From contig NC_052518.1 of the NCBI RefSeq assembly GCF_014356525.2, positions 35,229,705 through 35,293,704 on the forward strand: a DNA stretch of 64,000 bases. Reading direction: 5' to 3'. Under the pieces are notes generated by a model. The model was given only the letters and a program-made list of their open reading frames with translations, had not been told where the DNA came from and did not search any database. Origin of the DNA: Nilaparvata lugens (lineage: Eukaryota; Arthropoda; Insecta; Hemiptera; Delphacidae). The translations under genes and the position numbers were made by a program. Below are positions 44,937 through 54,935 of this stretch, one piece after another (within the stretch, counting starts at the first letter, position 1; the number at the start of each line of letters is the position of its first letter).

Positions 44937-45558
44937 ATTTATAAAATTTAATAGTTGGCGATAATGATGGATTTTCAACAATAATGTTTGAGAATGTAGC
45001 ACGAAATTCAAGCCAAGAATTAAAAGACCCTGAAAATGTTGGCAATGGAACTTGGGATAGCTGAAATCTCTGATAGAAAGGTGTAGGGTATGGATAATGT
45101 TGAGAATGAGCAAAATTACCGATGTTATGGACTGGGTTGGGAATAGGTTCAGATTGCTGGATAGGTGAGCCTTGCTCTATATCATTGACTGCTTGAGCAG
45201 GAATCGCAGATAAACCATAACTGTAGACACCTTGATTTAGCACAGGTGGGTCACATGCTGACCTTTCTTGTTATGATTCATAGGATTTCAAATTTTTGTT
45301 AAGATTAGCAGTAAATTTTATTAGTTTACTCACTATTGTAAAATGATGATCATCACTGATATCATCAAATGTCAATTGAAGACTGACTTCATTATAACTC
45401 TCTTCTAATTTAGAGAGTTGTTGTTCGACAGTAAGAATTTCTTGATGAGTCATATCATCAATTATGTTGAAATCTAGATATTTGTCATGAAATCAATTGA
45501 TTTGTTTTACAATGGCCATTCTCACATTGAGAGGGCTGCAATCACATTTAGGAGGCAT
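44937..45558 (-). pseudogene. BEL-type gag 5' remnant, right arm
   Basis: Mirror of 40092-40687. It starts with the ATG complement at 45556-45558, with the same two stops. It keeps the frame through WLEFRATFSNIIVENPSLSP, the expected DUF1759 continuation, which confirms that the left-arm version lost one base. Confidence 0.7.
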
Positions 45559-45569
45559 GATGAAAAAAA

Positions 45570-47553
45570 TGGTTGGAACTATACCTTGAAATTGAACACC
45601 TCTTCACAAACCAGCTGATAGCAGATACACTTAACAATGTTCTTGTGTGACAGTGTGAGTATGCAGACTACTACAGTGAGAATTTTGCCAAAGAAGAAAC
45701 CACTGATAAAGCAAGCGGTGAAGTCTGATTCTGCACCAGGTATGTGGATTCTGCTATGCAGCCTCTTGAGTTGATGATACAGTTGTGAGTGATTGAACAG
45801 CAATACAGATGAGACAGGAACTTGCAACAGACAAAATAGTTCCAGACCACATAAGTGTAGCATAATGACAGACAATGACAGCAGCTTGGTGTGTATACAA
45901 ATACAACACAAAATTTTATTTTGATTGATTTTAAGCAATAAGGGATACAAAGGATTCAAGTAAAAGATTGGTTTAAGAAGATCTGGCCCAGAGGACCAAA
46001 AATGAATGATGTCGGTTCTAGCATTTGATTATCCATAGGTGCGGGAATAAAATCTGAATTTTAAATGAATGATATGAACCAAACATCAATCACCTATCCG
46101 GTAGAGAGGGAAGTGGAGGACCAGGTGAAATAAATCTTTCCAACAGATTTATGACACCAATGAGGAAAAAGGATCAACATCTAAAATGAAGAGAAAATTG
46201 ATGAAAATTTAACATTGATATATTGTAAACTTGAAAAGATTGAGTAGTACAGTAATAGTGAAATTAATGTTTAATAATCATCTTAAGAGATATTTTGTAG
46301 TGTACAAAAAAATACAAAATAAATAGTAATATACATTTGAATTGTCAGTAGGAACAGGTGGTCAAAATCCATTTGAAAATAATATTGGCACAAAAGATTA
46401 TAATTAAGCCTAATAATTAAGAAAAAGTTCAATCCAAACAGCTAATAAAATCTAGCAAATGAAAGAAACTGAATGACAAACAAAATTTAAACTAAAATTG
46501 CTTTCAATAATTATTGGAGTGAAACACAACACATAATATACAGACTTTTGTAACATAAATTGATTACAGTTTTACAGAAGACATAAATATTGTGAAGAAT
46601 ATCATTTTTTGGTGTTATGTCAATTGGAAAAATTTAAATCAGAATTAGCTGTCATAAACTAAAATGTGTTGAGGAGAATACACTTCTAAATTTCGGACTA
46701 AAAGTCGAACAAATAATAATATTCCAGTTTACAAGTTCATGATTACATTGAATTAAAATAATACTCAACTCAAGAGCAGGATTTGATGGTTGATGAGAAA
46801 TGTAACATTTGATGAGTAGGCCAGGCCTAACTTGATGAAAACGATACAAAGATGTTGAGATGCAAATCTACAATTGCACGAAAATAATTTGATTGAATGT
46901 ATTTGTTGAATACTTATTCCCTGAATAAGATAATGAATGACGAAGAAAATTGAATTTGAGTTTGATTTGAAAAAATTGAAAATATAACACTTGATAGGTT
47001 ATAACGATGAAGTTGATTTATGAGAAACGTTCCACTGCAAGACTGCAAGTGAAGACACAAAGCACAAACACAACTAGAAAGTATGAAAAATCGGTACCCC
47101 TCTAAGAAGCAATGAATATAAACCAATCACAATTGGCTGATGCAATAATTATGATTATTGCATAAGGCTGCTACATGAAAGAGAAGAAGAAGAAGCAAAA
47201 AATAAGAACAGGAAGAAGAAATAAACACAGCACTGGGTGGTAACCCTAAGCAGACGACGATTAAGAAGGCATGGACGAGCGCAACAACGAACAGCTGAGT
47301 GACAAGCAGACGACATAAGAAGGCATGAACGAGTACAACGACAAACAGCTGGGTGACAAGCAGACGACATAGCTTTGAGGTTATAATGATAAGTGTAAGC
47401 GAAATTTAACAATGCCTGTTGTTCCCATACCTGCATTTTTATAAATAAATAAAACAATGTCCTATGCACGTACTTTCATGTAAGTTTCCCATAAAAATAT
47501 TATTCCAGTTTTATTTACAACACATTCTACCTAATAATTACTTCTCCCCCCCC
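45570..47553 (-). other. Possible BEL LTR and leader, right arm
   Basis: Mirror of 38101-40080, including the 54-bp duplication (about 47260-47370). No further gene is seen. Confidence 0.3.
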
Positions 47554-49109
47554 TTTATAAAATTATAATTAGAATGAAGAGGAAGTTGGAAGTTTGACAC
47601 TTAGAAAGTGCTTCATTGATGTTTGAAGTTTTAGTCCCTTACAATCTCCCAATTTTCGTTTCAATGTGTCATGGAATTCACGAATGAAACCTTTAGGATA
47701 ATAATTTACAATGAGTTTACTGTGCCAGGTTTGAAATTTATTATTGCAATTCTCGTTTTATTCACGAGCACTGCATCCGGACCTTGATCTTCAATATTCA
47801 ATTTAGAAGATTCTTTCATCATGTCTACATGATGTCCAAGTGTCCTACCCTTCCGTTACACCCTATTTGAGTCTGTGTGACAACCTTCCCGTAATTTTTC
47901 TTCCTCTGGCTAGTGAGGCTAGATTCGGTCGGTCTTTGATTCAATACGTAAACTACTACTTTAATCAACAGAAACCTTACAAAAAGTGATTTCATTAAAA
48001 TTTTTTATGTTATTAGTAGACTACTTAGAGACTCTTTTAGTCTCTAGTAGTAGAGTATTTAGTTACTCACATTAGTAGACATTAGTGGACTATTTAGTTA
48101 CTCACTATAACTTAATTTCCACCCTACAGACTAGGGTTCTCAAAGCCTATTGTGATAATTAACTAGCTTTCAGGTTTTAAGCACATTGGTGAAGTTTTTA
48201 TTTAAACCTCAGTAGCATGTGACTCAACAGGTTAGCTTATCATGTTCGACCCATGTTGTATTCTCAACTTGTAACGTCATGGTTATAATGATATATCGAT
48301 AGTTAGGTATCTATAGGGTGATACGTCATCAAAAGAATCTGATCCATGCGAAAGAGCGCTCTCCCATGTTTACATCAACGCTCTAAAGAAGAAAAAAGAT
48401 TTGACATTTCAATGTCCGACTACATTCTGTAGCGTTGTATGATTTGAAATTCAAAATATGGTACCTACCTTACTAAGCTGAAGTTTTTCTTCGATTGCTA
48501 GAGTCAGTCTAGTATTTTTGATAGCACAGAAAGTACATAGCGATCTCTTTCTGAAATGACGCTCTGTCGTCTCCACTATATTGAAGCCGAAATTCAAAAT
48601 AAAAAAGTGATAGTCACTTGTTCTATAGTGAGATTGAATTTGCAGTTTGAAGTGATTATCAATATATCCAGTTCTATTGTCCCATGTTAAGCGTCAAACT
48701 TCCAACTTTCCTCTTTATTCTAATTGTAACTTTTAAATGTTTGCGATTACAGATATCAATGATAATATTGTAGAATTTTAAACACTTTTTGTCCATTAAA
48801 AAAGTCCGCATGAAATTCTCAATTCAGGGTCCATTTTATCCACTATATTTTCAATGTTACCTGAAATTCTAGTTCGTTCCACATTATGATTTTTTCGCTC
48901 TTTCCTTCGTCCTTTTTCAGCATATAAGAAATAACATTGAAAGTGCCTAAGAATAAGAATCTTTAATGGCCATTAAACAAACATAGATGTAATAGGCTTC
49001 GTCAATTAACATAATCTAATACATAGTCTAATACATCGATATATAGTCAAACATATATCACATAAAACATGAAAAGAAATTATAATATAGGTATTCAATC
49101 TACATTAAG

Positions 49110-49719
49110 GGTACTAGTATCACAGTCCATGAACTCTTTAATATTATAAAATGGATTTTTTCTAAGCCAATTATTAATTACTGTCTTAAAGCGTTTAACA
49201 TTCAAATTTCTTATTCAAAGAGGAAGCTTATTGAATAATACATATCTTTGATACATATGGCTTTTATGTGTCTTGGACAGTCTTACGTAAGGAGTTTGAA
49301 GATCAGTGTTTATTCTGGTATTATATTCATGATTATCACTGTTTCGAGAAAAACTGTTTATTTTGTTCTTATCCTGTAGCAAATTGTAATAAATATACAA
49401 TGAAGGTACTGTCATTATTCCAAATTTTATGAAACTCTCTTTACAGGAATCTCTTTGCTGTAGGTCAGCAATGATTCTAATAACTTTTTTTTTGTTGAAT
49501 AAGAACCTTTTTTGAATTGCTGCTGTTTCTCCAAAGCATAACCCCATAGCTAATCAGAGAGTGGAACAGGCCAAAATAAGTTGTTATCAATGTTTGTGTA
49601 CTCACACAATATTTAAGCTTTCTTATAAGAAATATAACTCTGGAAACTTTTCTACATACAAATTCAACTTGTTCCTTCCAGGTTAACTTAGTATCTATAT
49701 ACAATCCCAATAGCTTCAC
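49110..49719 (-). pseudogene. ORF2 RT thumb and C-terminus
   Basis: Two overlapping frames: 49719-49477 (MKLLGLYIDTKLTWKEQVEF, LISYGVMLW) and 49547-49215 (NKKKVIRIIADLQQRDSCKE, HEYNTRINTDLQ). The sequence then continues in a third frame to about 49110 (RFKTVINNWLRKNPF). Indels in A/T runs (for example the T-run at 49487-49493) cause the shifts. Confidence 0.72.
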
Positions 49720-49782
49720 TGCTTTATTCTCACAAATATTATTAACTAGTGAAAAATATATATATATTCAGTTTTATCATTG

Positions 49783-50940
49783 TTAATTGCTAAATTTATT
49801 TGATTTAAACCAGGCTGTGGATAACTGTATACTTTCCAATAACATTGACACAATATCTTCCCACTTTTTTTGGAAGCACATTAGAGTTGTGTCATCTGCA
49901 TATAAAATGGGAAGACAGTTAGGAATAACACTACAATGAAAATCGTCCATGAATATCAAGAAGAGAAATGGTCCTAATATTGATCCCTGTGGTACTCGTG
50001 CCACTACGTTTAGAGCTTCTAACTTCTTATTGTTGACTACTACGATTTGTTTCCTATTTTCTAAGTACGACATGATTACTTTCAGCTCGCTACTTAATAC
50101 ACCGTAATAGCGCAATTTTTTCTCCAGTATAGTGTGTGAAATGCAGTCAAATGCTTTCTGTAAATCTATTAGGCAAACACCTGTTATGAACTTTTTTTCG
50201 AAAGCTTCCAGTATCTTATTTACAATGGTCTCGATTGCAGTTATGGTGGAATGTTTAGGTCTATGTCCATATTGATGTGAGTAGAGTAAGTTATTGGAGT
50301 TGAAGTAATCATATAACTGTACAAACATGCAGGCTTCGATAATTTTACCAATGATAGGTACTAATGCTATTGGTCGATAGCTGTTAGCCTGCGTCTTATC
50401 ACCTTTTTTGTAAATAGGACTAATTTTACTAAGCTTCAAGCATTCTGGAAATTTTCCACTCATCAAAACCTGATTAATAAGAAATGTAAGTGGTATCAGT
50501 ATACCCACAATAAAGCCTTTGACAATGAGATTACTCAGGTCATAAACATCGCCTGCTGTAGAGGAACTTAAGTTTTTAACAATGTCAAGGACCAACTTTG
50601 GTTCAACCTTTTTCCATTTGAAGCTGTTATGTTCAAAGTTCACAGGCATATTAAAGTTGTTTAATAAAACTGGATTATTTGCAGGAGTTCTACTGCTAGT
50701 ATTAATAGTAACTGATACACTTACAAAGTATTCGTTCAAAGCATTCACAGAAATGGGTGGTTCCTGCTTCTCATGTCTCACATTTTCTGATTCAGTTTTG
50801 ATTATTTTCCATGCCGCTTTACATTGGTTTTTTGCCCTAGCTATACATTCATCATTGGTCTTTATTTTAGAATTGACAATTGCTTTTCTATAATCTCTTT
50901 TGAATTGTAAATAGTTTTGTCTGTCCTCAATCTTTATCAC
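49783..50940 (-). CDS. ORF2 reverse transcriptase
   Basis: 385 codons. SSSTAGDVYDLSNLIVKGF is the pre-RT motif. ISPIYKKGDKTQANSYRPIA is RT block 1-2. YGHRPKHSTITAIE comes next, then VCLIDLQKAFDCISH (block A), VARVPQGSILGPFLFLIFMD (block B) and ILYADDTTLMCF (block C). All catalytic Asp residues are present. The frame ends shortly after LSTAWFKSNK, where the thumb should continue; that part lies in 49477-49719 after a break. It copies element RNA at the nicked target. Confidence 0.85.
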   Translation of the reverse strand: MIKIEDRQNYLQFKRDYRKAIVNSKIKTNDECIARAKNQCKAAWKIIKTESENVRHEKQEPPISVNALNEYFVSVSVTINTSSRTPANNPVLLNNFNMPVNFEHNSFKWKKVEPKLVLDIVKNLSSSTAGDVYDLSNLIVKGFIVGILIPLTFLINQVLMSGKFPECLKLSKISPIYKKGDKTQANSYRPIALVPIIGKIIEACMFVQLYDYFNSNNLLYSHQYGHRPKHSTITAIETIVNKILEAFEKKFITGVCLIDLQKAFDCISHTILEKKLRYYGVLSSELKVIMSYLENRKQIVVVNNKKLEALNVVARVPQGSILGPFLFLIFMDDFHCSVIPNCLPILYADDTTLMCFQKKWEDIVSMLLESIQLSTAWFKSNKFSN

Positions 50941-50967
50941 TATTCTTCCATCTATTATATAAATTAA

Positions 50968-51411
50968 CTAGCCAGAATCGCATATTTCCAATTTGTGGTG
51001 CGTTCCATTTGTTACAGAGTTTTTCTTAGACCTCTCAGAATAACTTATTACAGGACAACATATATTAAAATGATAAATTATAACATTCAAGAAACCTTCA
51101 AATGCCATATCAAGATTTTTACAGCCATACAGCTGCGTCCAGTCCACATTCAAAAGAATGTTATTAAGTTCGCTCAATCTTGCGTCGGATAGCAATCGTT
51201 TAGTTACCGTCTTCGTGCCAGACTTCGTCCCCCGCTTGTCCACTTGAACCTCCAGCCACACTCCTGCGTGATCTGATAACCTCCCTTCGCCCAATAATGA
51301 TACTTTACAAAATTCAGATCTGATATCCGTGACAATATTATCCAAGCATGCTTGGCCTCTAGTAGGCAACTTATTCGTACAATATACATTAAACGATCTA
51401 AGAATATTCAA
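50968..51411 (-). pseudogene. ORF2 endonuclease second half
   Basis: 147 codons. ARGQACLDNIVTD-type sequence (RGQACLDNIVTDI) and GEGRLSDHAGVWLEVQ (the SDH catalytic block) finish the APE domain, followed by the linker start. It lacks an ATG because it is the downstream part of ORF2, and a stop at its end separates it from the RT block. Confidence 0.78.
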
Positions 51412-51517
51412 AAAAAATCATGACAAGCCAAACTATTAGTATTCAAGATATTCACATTGAAGTCTCCCGTCAATATGATAGATTTATAACTTTTTGTGAG
51501 AATAAAGTTTAAAATAT

Positions 51518-52123
51518 CTAACCAAAGAAAGCATTCACATCGGAGTCAGGGGTCCTATAAACATTAATAACAATAATAGAATGCTCCACTAATTTGATAG
51601 CTGAAGCCTCACATAGAAAATCAACACAAAAATTGGTAACGTCAATAACCTCGTATACCGAGTCCTGTCTAACATATATAAATGAACCTCCGCGTGACTT
51701 TGGTGGCTCTCTACAATAGCAACTCGCAAGCTTATAATTGGATGGCACATAAAGGTTTATTTCATCTCTCACACACCAATGTTCACAGATGCAAAGAACG
51801 TCGACTGGTCTGTCAACAAGCTCAGTCTCAATCAAACCTATTTTGTTTCTAATTGATTGAATATTTATAAGTAGAAACATCAACTTTGATCCACCTAATG
51901 TACGTTTACTGCTCCTATTCCTATAAACTGGGACGTTATGTGAATCATTAGCATTAGGAAGCCCACTATCTGTAGTTGTAATGTCAACATCAATAAACAA
52001 ATCTGTACTCTCAGTTATGCAATTCGAATTAGAAGCGAGTCTATCTACTGTTCTAAAAAAGAAGCATGTTGAAGAGGGATGGGTGGAATTGAATTCGATT
52101 TTGAAACATACTCCTCTACACAT
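51518..52123 (-). pseudogene. ORF2 N-terminus: APE endonuclease first half
   Basis: It starts ATG at 52123, overlapping the end of ORF1 by 79 bp in another frame. LMFLLINIQSIRNKIGLIET and LCICEHWCVRDEI match the N-terminal endonuclease motifs (NxQS; the catalytic Glu in CEHW). IIVINVYRTPDSD is the strand before the GDFN block. A shift near 51520 sends the rest (ILTGDFNVNIL) to another frame. Confidence 0.78.
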
Positions 52124-53355
52124 CTGACAATCCCATTACCAATGTATGCCTTGCCAAATCTATTCAAATGCATCCCATGAGTTGTGAAGAATCTTCGACC
52201 TTTGTCATTGATGTTTATGAAATGCACAAATGAATACCTCTTACAAATTTTTAAAATTTTTCTGTTAGTCTCTTTTATAGCAGTATTCACACAGGACCAT
52301 TCCGCCAGGTCGTAGCGATGTGGAATCGAAAAAACACAAACATTTTTTTTATACAGTGCCGCCAAACGTCCCCGCAATGCCGCCAGAACATCTTCACCTT
52401 CATTCCTACTAAGATCTTTCGAGCCGGCCTGAACTACAACAAAGTCTTTTGCAGTGAAGTTCTCGAAATTATCAGGAAAGACATCGCGGAACTTAGCCCC
52501 CGGCTTCACGAAATAAGTGAAACTGTAGCCGCTATTTCTCCTAAACTCTCCGCAGACATTCTTCCCCTGACTATCAGCATAATGATGTATATTTATTTCA
52601 CTGCACGTCTTAGAGATTTTTGAGAGCTTTTCAATTTTTGGATTAGTCAACTTGCCTCTATTATTTGGCTTTTTAATCATAGGTTGATTTTTTACTATCT
52701 TTTTATCTAATCTAATATATAGTTCATCATACAGTGTTCTCCATTTATTAGCTTGTTCCCGTTCCGAGCCTTGCTCATTTCTTAAAGTCAAGTTGTCCGC
52801 TTCCAACGCCTCAATAGATGTGGACATTGACTGCACTCTCCCTGATAGAAATTCATTCTCATCCTTGAGTGTCGTAATCATACCGTTCAAGTCTTGACTC
52901 TGACTCTGAATTTCAGATTTCAACTGCTCTACTTCCATTTTCAAATCCTGTACGTAATAAATTAGGTTATCTCTCTGCTGTAGAAGTTCTAACTCACGAA
53001 TACTGTGAGTTTCATCAGTACTAATCGTTCTAATGTTCGGTGTATTCACAGCCATATCTCGCGATTTAGGAGTAGATAACATATCAAATTCTTTGCTCGC
53101 TGATTTCAATGGAGTAGCAACCTTGCTCTCAACACCCGACGCAGTATCATTATCCAAAAATGAATGATTATGAGATCCGGAATTACAAATGACCGTCTTC
53201 ATCTCACGATCAGTCTTTACAGAAGCAGAACACCCGAACGTTAAACATCTCCATGAGAGCTGTCCATTCAATAGAGTACGATCCTTTCTATAACTACAAC
53301 CGTCCACCTTTATCCCATCCTTACCTCTTTTCATTTGAAAAGCTTGAATTATCAT
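52045..53355 (-). CDS. ORF1 protein: FLYWCH zinc finger, coiled coil, SGNH-hydrolase-like
   Basis: 436 codons with a genuine ATG and no break. Residues about 5-70 form a FLYWCH-type zinc finger: GIKVDGCSYRKD, LSWRCLTFGCSASVKTD, then HNH (two Cys, two His, the conserved W-R-C and C-S-A). Residues about 115-215 are a Glu/Gln/Leu-rich heptad region (RELELLQQRDNLIYYVQDLK), likely a coiled coil for trimer or dimer formation. Residues about 255-420 resemble an SGNH/GDSL esterase: YADSQGKNV (nucleophile Ser block), VVVQAGSKDLS (GxND-like, Asn replaced) and THGMHLNRFGKAYIG (the Asp-x-x-His block, with His for Asp but the His kept). Nucleic-acid binding and RNP assembly are the likely role. Esterase activity is doubtful given the substitutions. 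Confidence 0.8.
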   Translation of the reverse strand: MIIQAFQMKRGKDGIKVDGCSYRKDRTLLNGQLSWRCLTFGCSASVKTDREMKTVICNSGSHNHSFLDNDTASGVESKVATPLKSASKEFDMLSTPKSRDMAVNTPNIRTISTDETHSIRELELLQQRDNLIYYVQDLKMEVEQLKSEIQSQSQDLNGMITTLKDENEFLSGRVQSMSTSIEALEADNLTLRNEQGSEREQANKWRTLYDELYIRLDKKIVKNQPMIKKPNNRGKLTNPKIEKLSKISKTCSEINIHHYADSQGKNVCGEFRRNSGYSFTYFVKPGAKFRDVFPDNFENFTAKDFVVVQAGSKDLSRNEGEDVLAALRGRLAALYKKNVCVFSIPHRYDLAEWSCVNTAIKETNRKILKICKRYSFVHFININDKGRRFFTTHGMHLNRFGKAYIGNGIVRCVEEYVSKSNSIPPIPLQHASFLEQ

Positions 53356-53360
53356 GGTTA

Positions 53361-54176
53361 TGGAAAAAATATATATTTATATATAGAAATGAATATTAGA
53401 ACCGAGCGTAAATACTGTTCAATAGAAGAAGGGGCGAGTACGTAGAGACAAGGAGAAGTGAGATGGAAATGCTAGGATTGCCAAGAGAGCAGTCAAGGCA
53501 TAGGCGAGGAAGCTCTTGATCTGAAGGATATTCAAGTCAATATTCACGACTCTATAATTTAATTACTATCTATATTTTACTTTGTTTCTATTATAGTATC
53601 TACCTGAATCTCTCTATAATATGATTATTGAAAAAGTTAATTCATCAGAAGATATAAATGAACTTGGATACGGAAGAAATGAGAAGAGTTTATTTGAAAA
53701 TCAGGAGAGATCGCGAGCCATCTGTTGGTTCGCTCAATGTTATTGTTTAGTTAACGGTACATGCAGCAGATGACAGTTGGCTACAACAGCTGACGTGCTT
53801 CGCGCGTTATCACAAACCAGCGGCCGGCAATCACAGCTATCACTATCAGTGTAGAAATATCAGTTCGTATAAATGCTCAAGCAGGAGGAGGCATGAAATG
53901 ATGAGTTGTAAACAATATTACTGTTGAGAGTCGAAAACTTTGAATACCTTTTACACCTATTGAGGTTAGTAATCACAATACTATATAGTCTTCAAACAAT
54001 TTGTAAAGTTCTCACAAACGTTTTAGTATATCGATTCACTACACTAATCTCCACAAAAATAAACACACATTAAGCTTCTTAAATGCATTTGAATCGTATT
54101 AAACTTGAAAAATAGGAGAGACACGACTAAGAAAAAAATTGTTTTGATTTATCATTTAGTCAGCTGAAGAATTCAT
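53361..54176. other. Possible 5' UTR of the non-LTR element, then unassigned DNA
   Basis: Less AT-rich than its surroundings up to about 53900 (for example AGAAGGGGCGAGTACG). No ORF. It may be the promoter or 5' UTR of the element or genomic flank. Confidence 0.35.
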
Positions 54177-54276
54177 NNNNNNNNNNNNNNNNNNNNNNNN
54201 NNNNNNNNNNNNNNNNNNNNNNNNNNNNNNNNNNNNNNNNNNNNNNNNNNNNNNNNNNNNNNNNNNNNNNNNNNNN
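54177..54276. other. Assembly gap (100 N)
   Basis: Exactly 100 unknown bases, the conventional placeholder for a gap of unknown length. Any distances across it are unreliable. Confidence 0.98.
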
Positions 54277-54780
54277 TTGGAAGCTATCACACAGATACCT
54301 GCATGCACTTACACATGATTTCAGCTGGTTAATATACAACATAATTTACAACTTTTACAGCAACAAACTGATACGGGTTGGAATATCAATGTGCGGTTAT
54401 CGCCATGCATTTTCTCTTGGAACTCTGTATTTAAATCATGTAATCACATGACTACCTTCTCATTGAAAAAAATTAGTTTGGATTCATATGAGGGACATAG
54501 ATGTTGAAGCGACAGAGTAATTTTTGAAGAGTAATATCTCATTTCAAATAGAAAACCTACTGTCAAAGTATTATTGTAAAATAAATATTTTGATGTTTCC
54601 ATTATGTTTACTAACTCTGTATATTTTAAAGTTGCGGGTTTCAAAGATTACAAGACAAAAGTTCTTTAATGAGTTCTCCAATCCAGGAGGTCACTAGTTA
54701 TAGTAATGACTAATTATTGAAATTGAAAAGGATATATCATTCATATATTGATGTATAATTTTTATAATTGCGTTTTACAG

Positions 54781-54935
54781 AGGTGTCTGTTCCAAACATT
54801 AATTATCCTGGACTACTGATGGACAACAACTTCTTGTATCTAACAAGCTCTGCGGACCGTACTGACCAGTCATTGATATTATTTTCAATTCTATCCTACT
54901 ACTCCATTCTACATATCCTCTATTTTGAACTATAA
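54781..54935 (+). CDS. Candidate terminal exon with GPI-anchor-like C-terminus
   Basis: A pyrimidine-rich tract and GCGTTTTACAG (to 54780) form a good splice acceptor. The frame then runs 50 codons (GTG at 54783 to TAA at 54933-54935): VSVPNINYPGLLMDNNF, a small-residue stretch TSSADRTDQ, then the hydrophobic SLILFSILSYYSILHILYF. A small-residue site followed by a short spacer and hydrophobic tail ending at the stop fits a GPI-attachment signal. Lachesin is GPI-anchored and lies on this strand upstream, so this could be its last exon, but no exon linking them was found. Chance is possible. Confidence 0.4.

Larger units (their letters stand above)
42831..48811. repeat. Palindrome, right arm (5981 bp)
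   Basis: Mirror of 34740-42823 without the 2.09-kb insertion. The outer limit is AAAAAAGTCCGCAT, ending at 48811. The empty target site lies at about 47650-47657. The right arm keeps an open gag frame (FRATFSNIIVENPSL) that the left arm breaks by a one-base loss. Confidence 0.92.
48950..53360 (-). mobile_element. Near full-length non-LTR retrotransposon with ORF1 and ORF2
   Basis: On the minus strand: ORF1 (53355-52045), ORF2 (52123 to about 49100, interrupted), and a 3' UTR ending near TTAATGGCCATTAAAGATTCTTATTCTT (about 48947-48972) with a short TTCTTA-type tail. ORF2 contains the APE endonuclease and RT. An esterase-like ORF1 is known in the CR1/L2 group, so that group is the best guess. 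The 5' UTR may extend beyond 53360. Few disruptions suggest a young copy. It lies just outside the right end of the palindrome. Confidence 0.85.

Noticed and set aside
54160..54342. Open frame over the N gap
   Set aside because: The frame is open only because unknown bases contain no stops.
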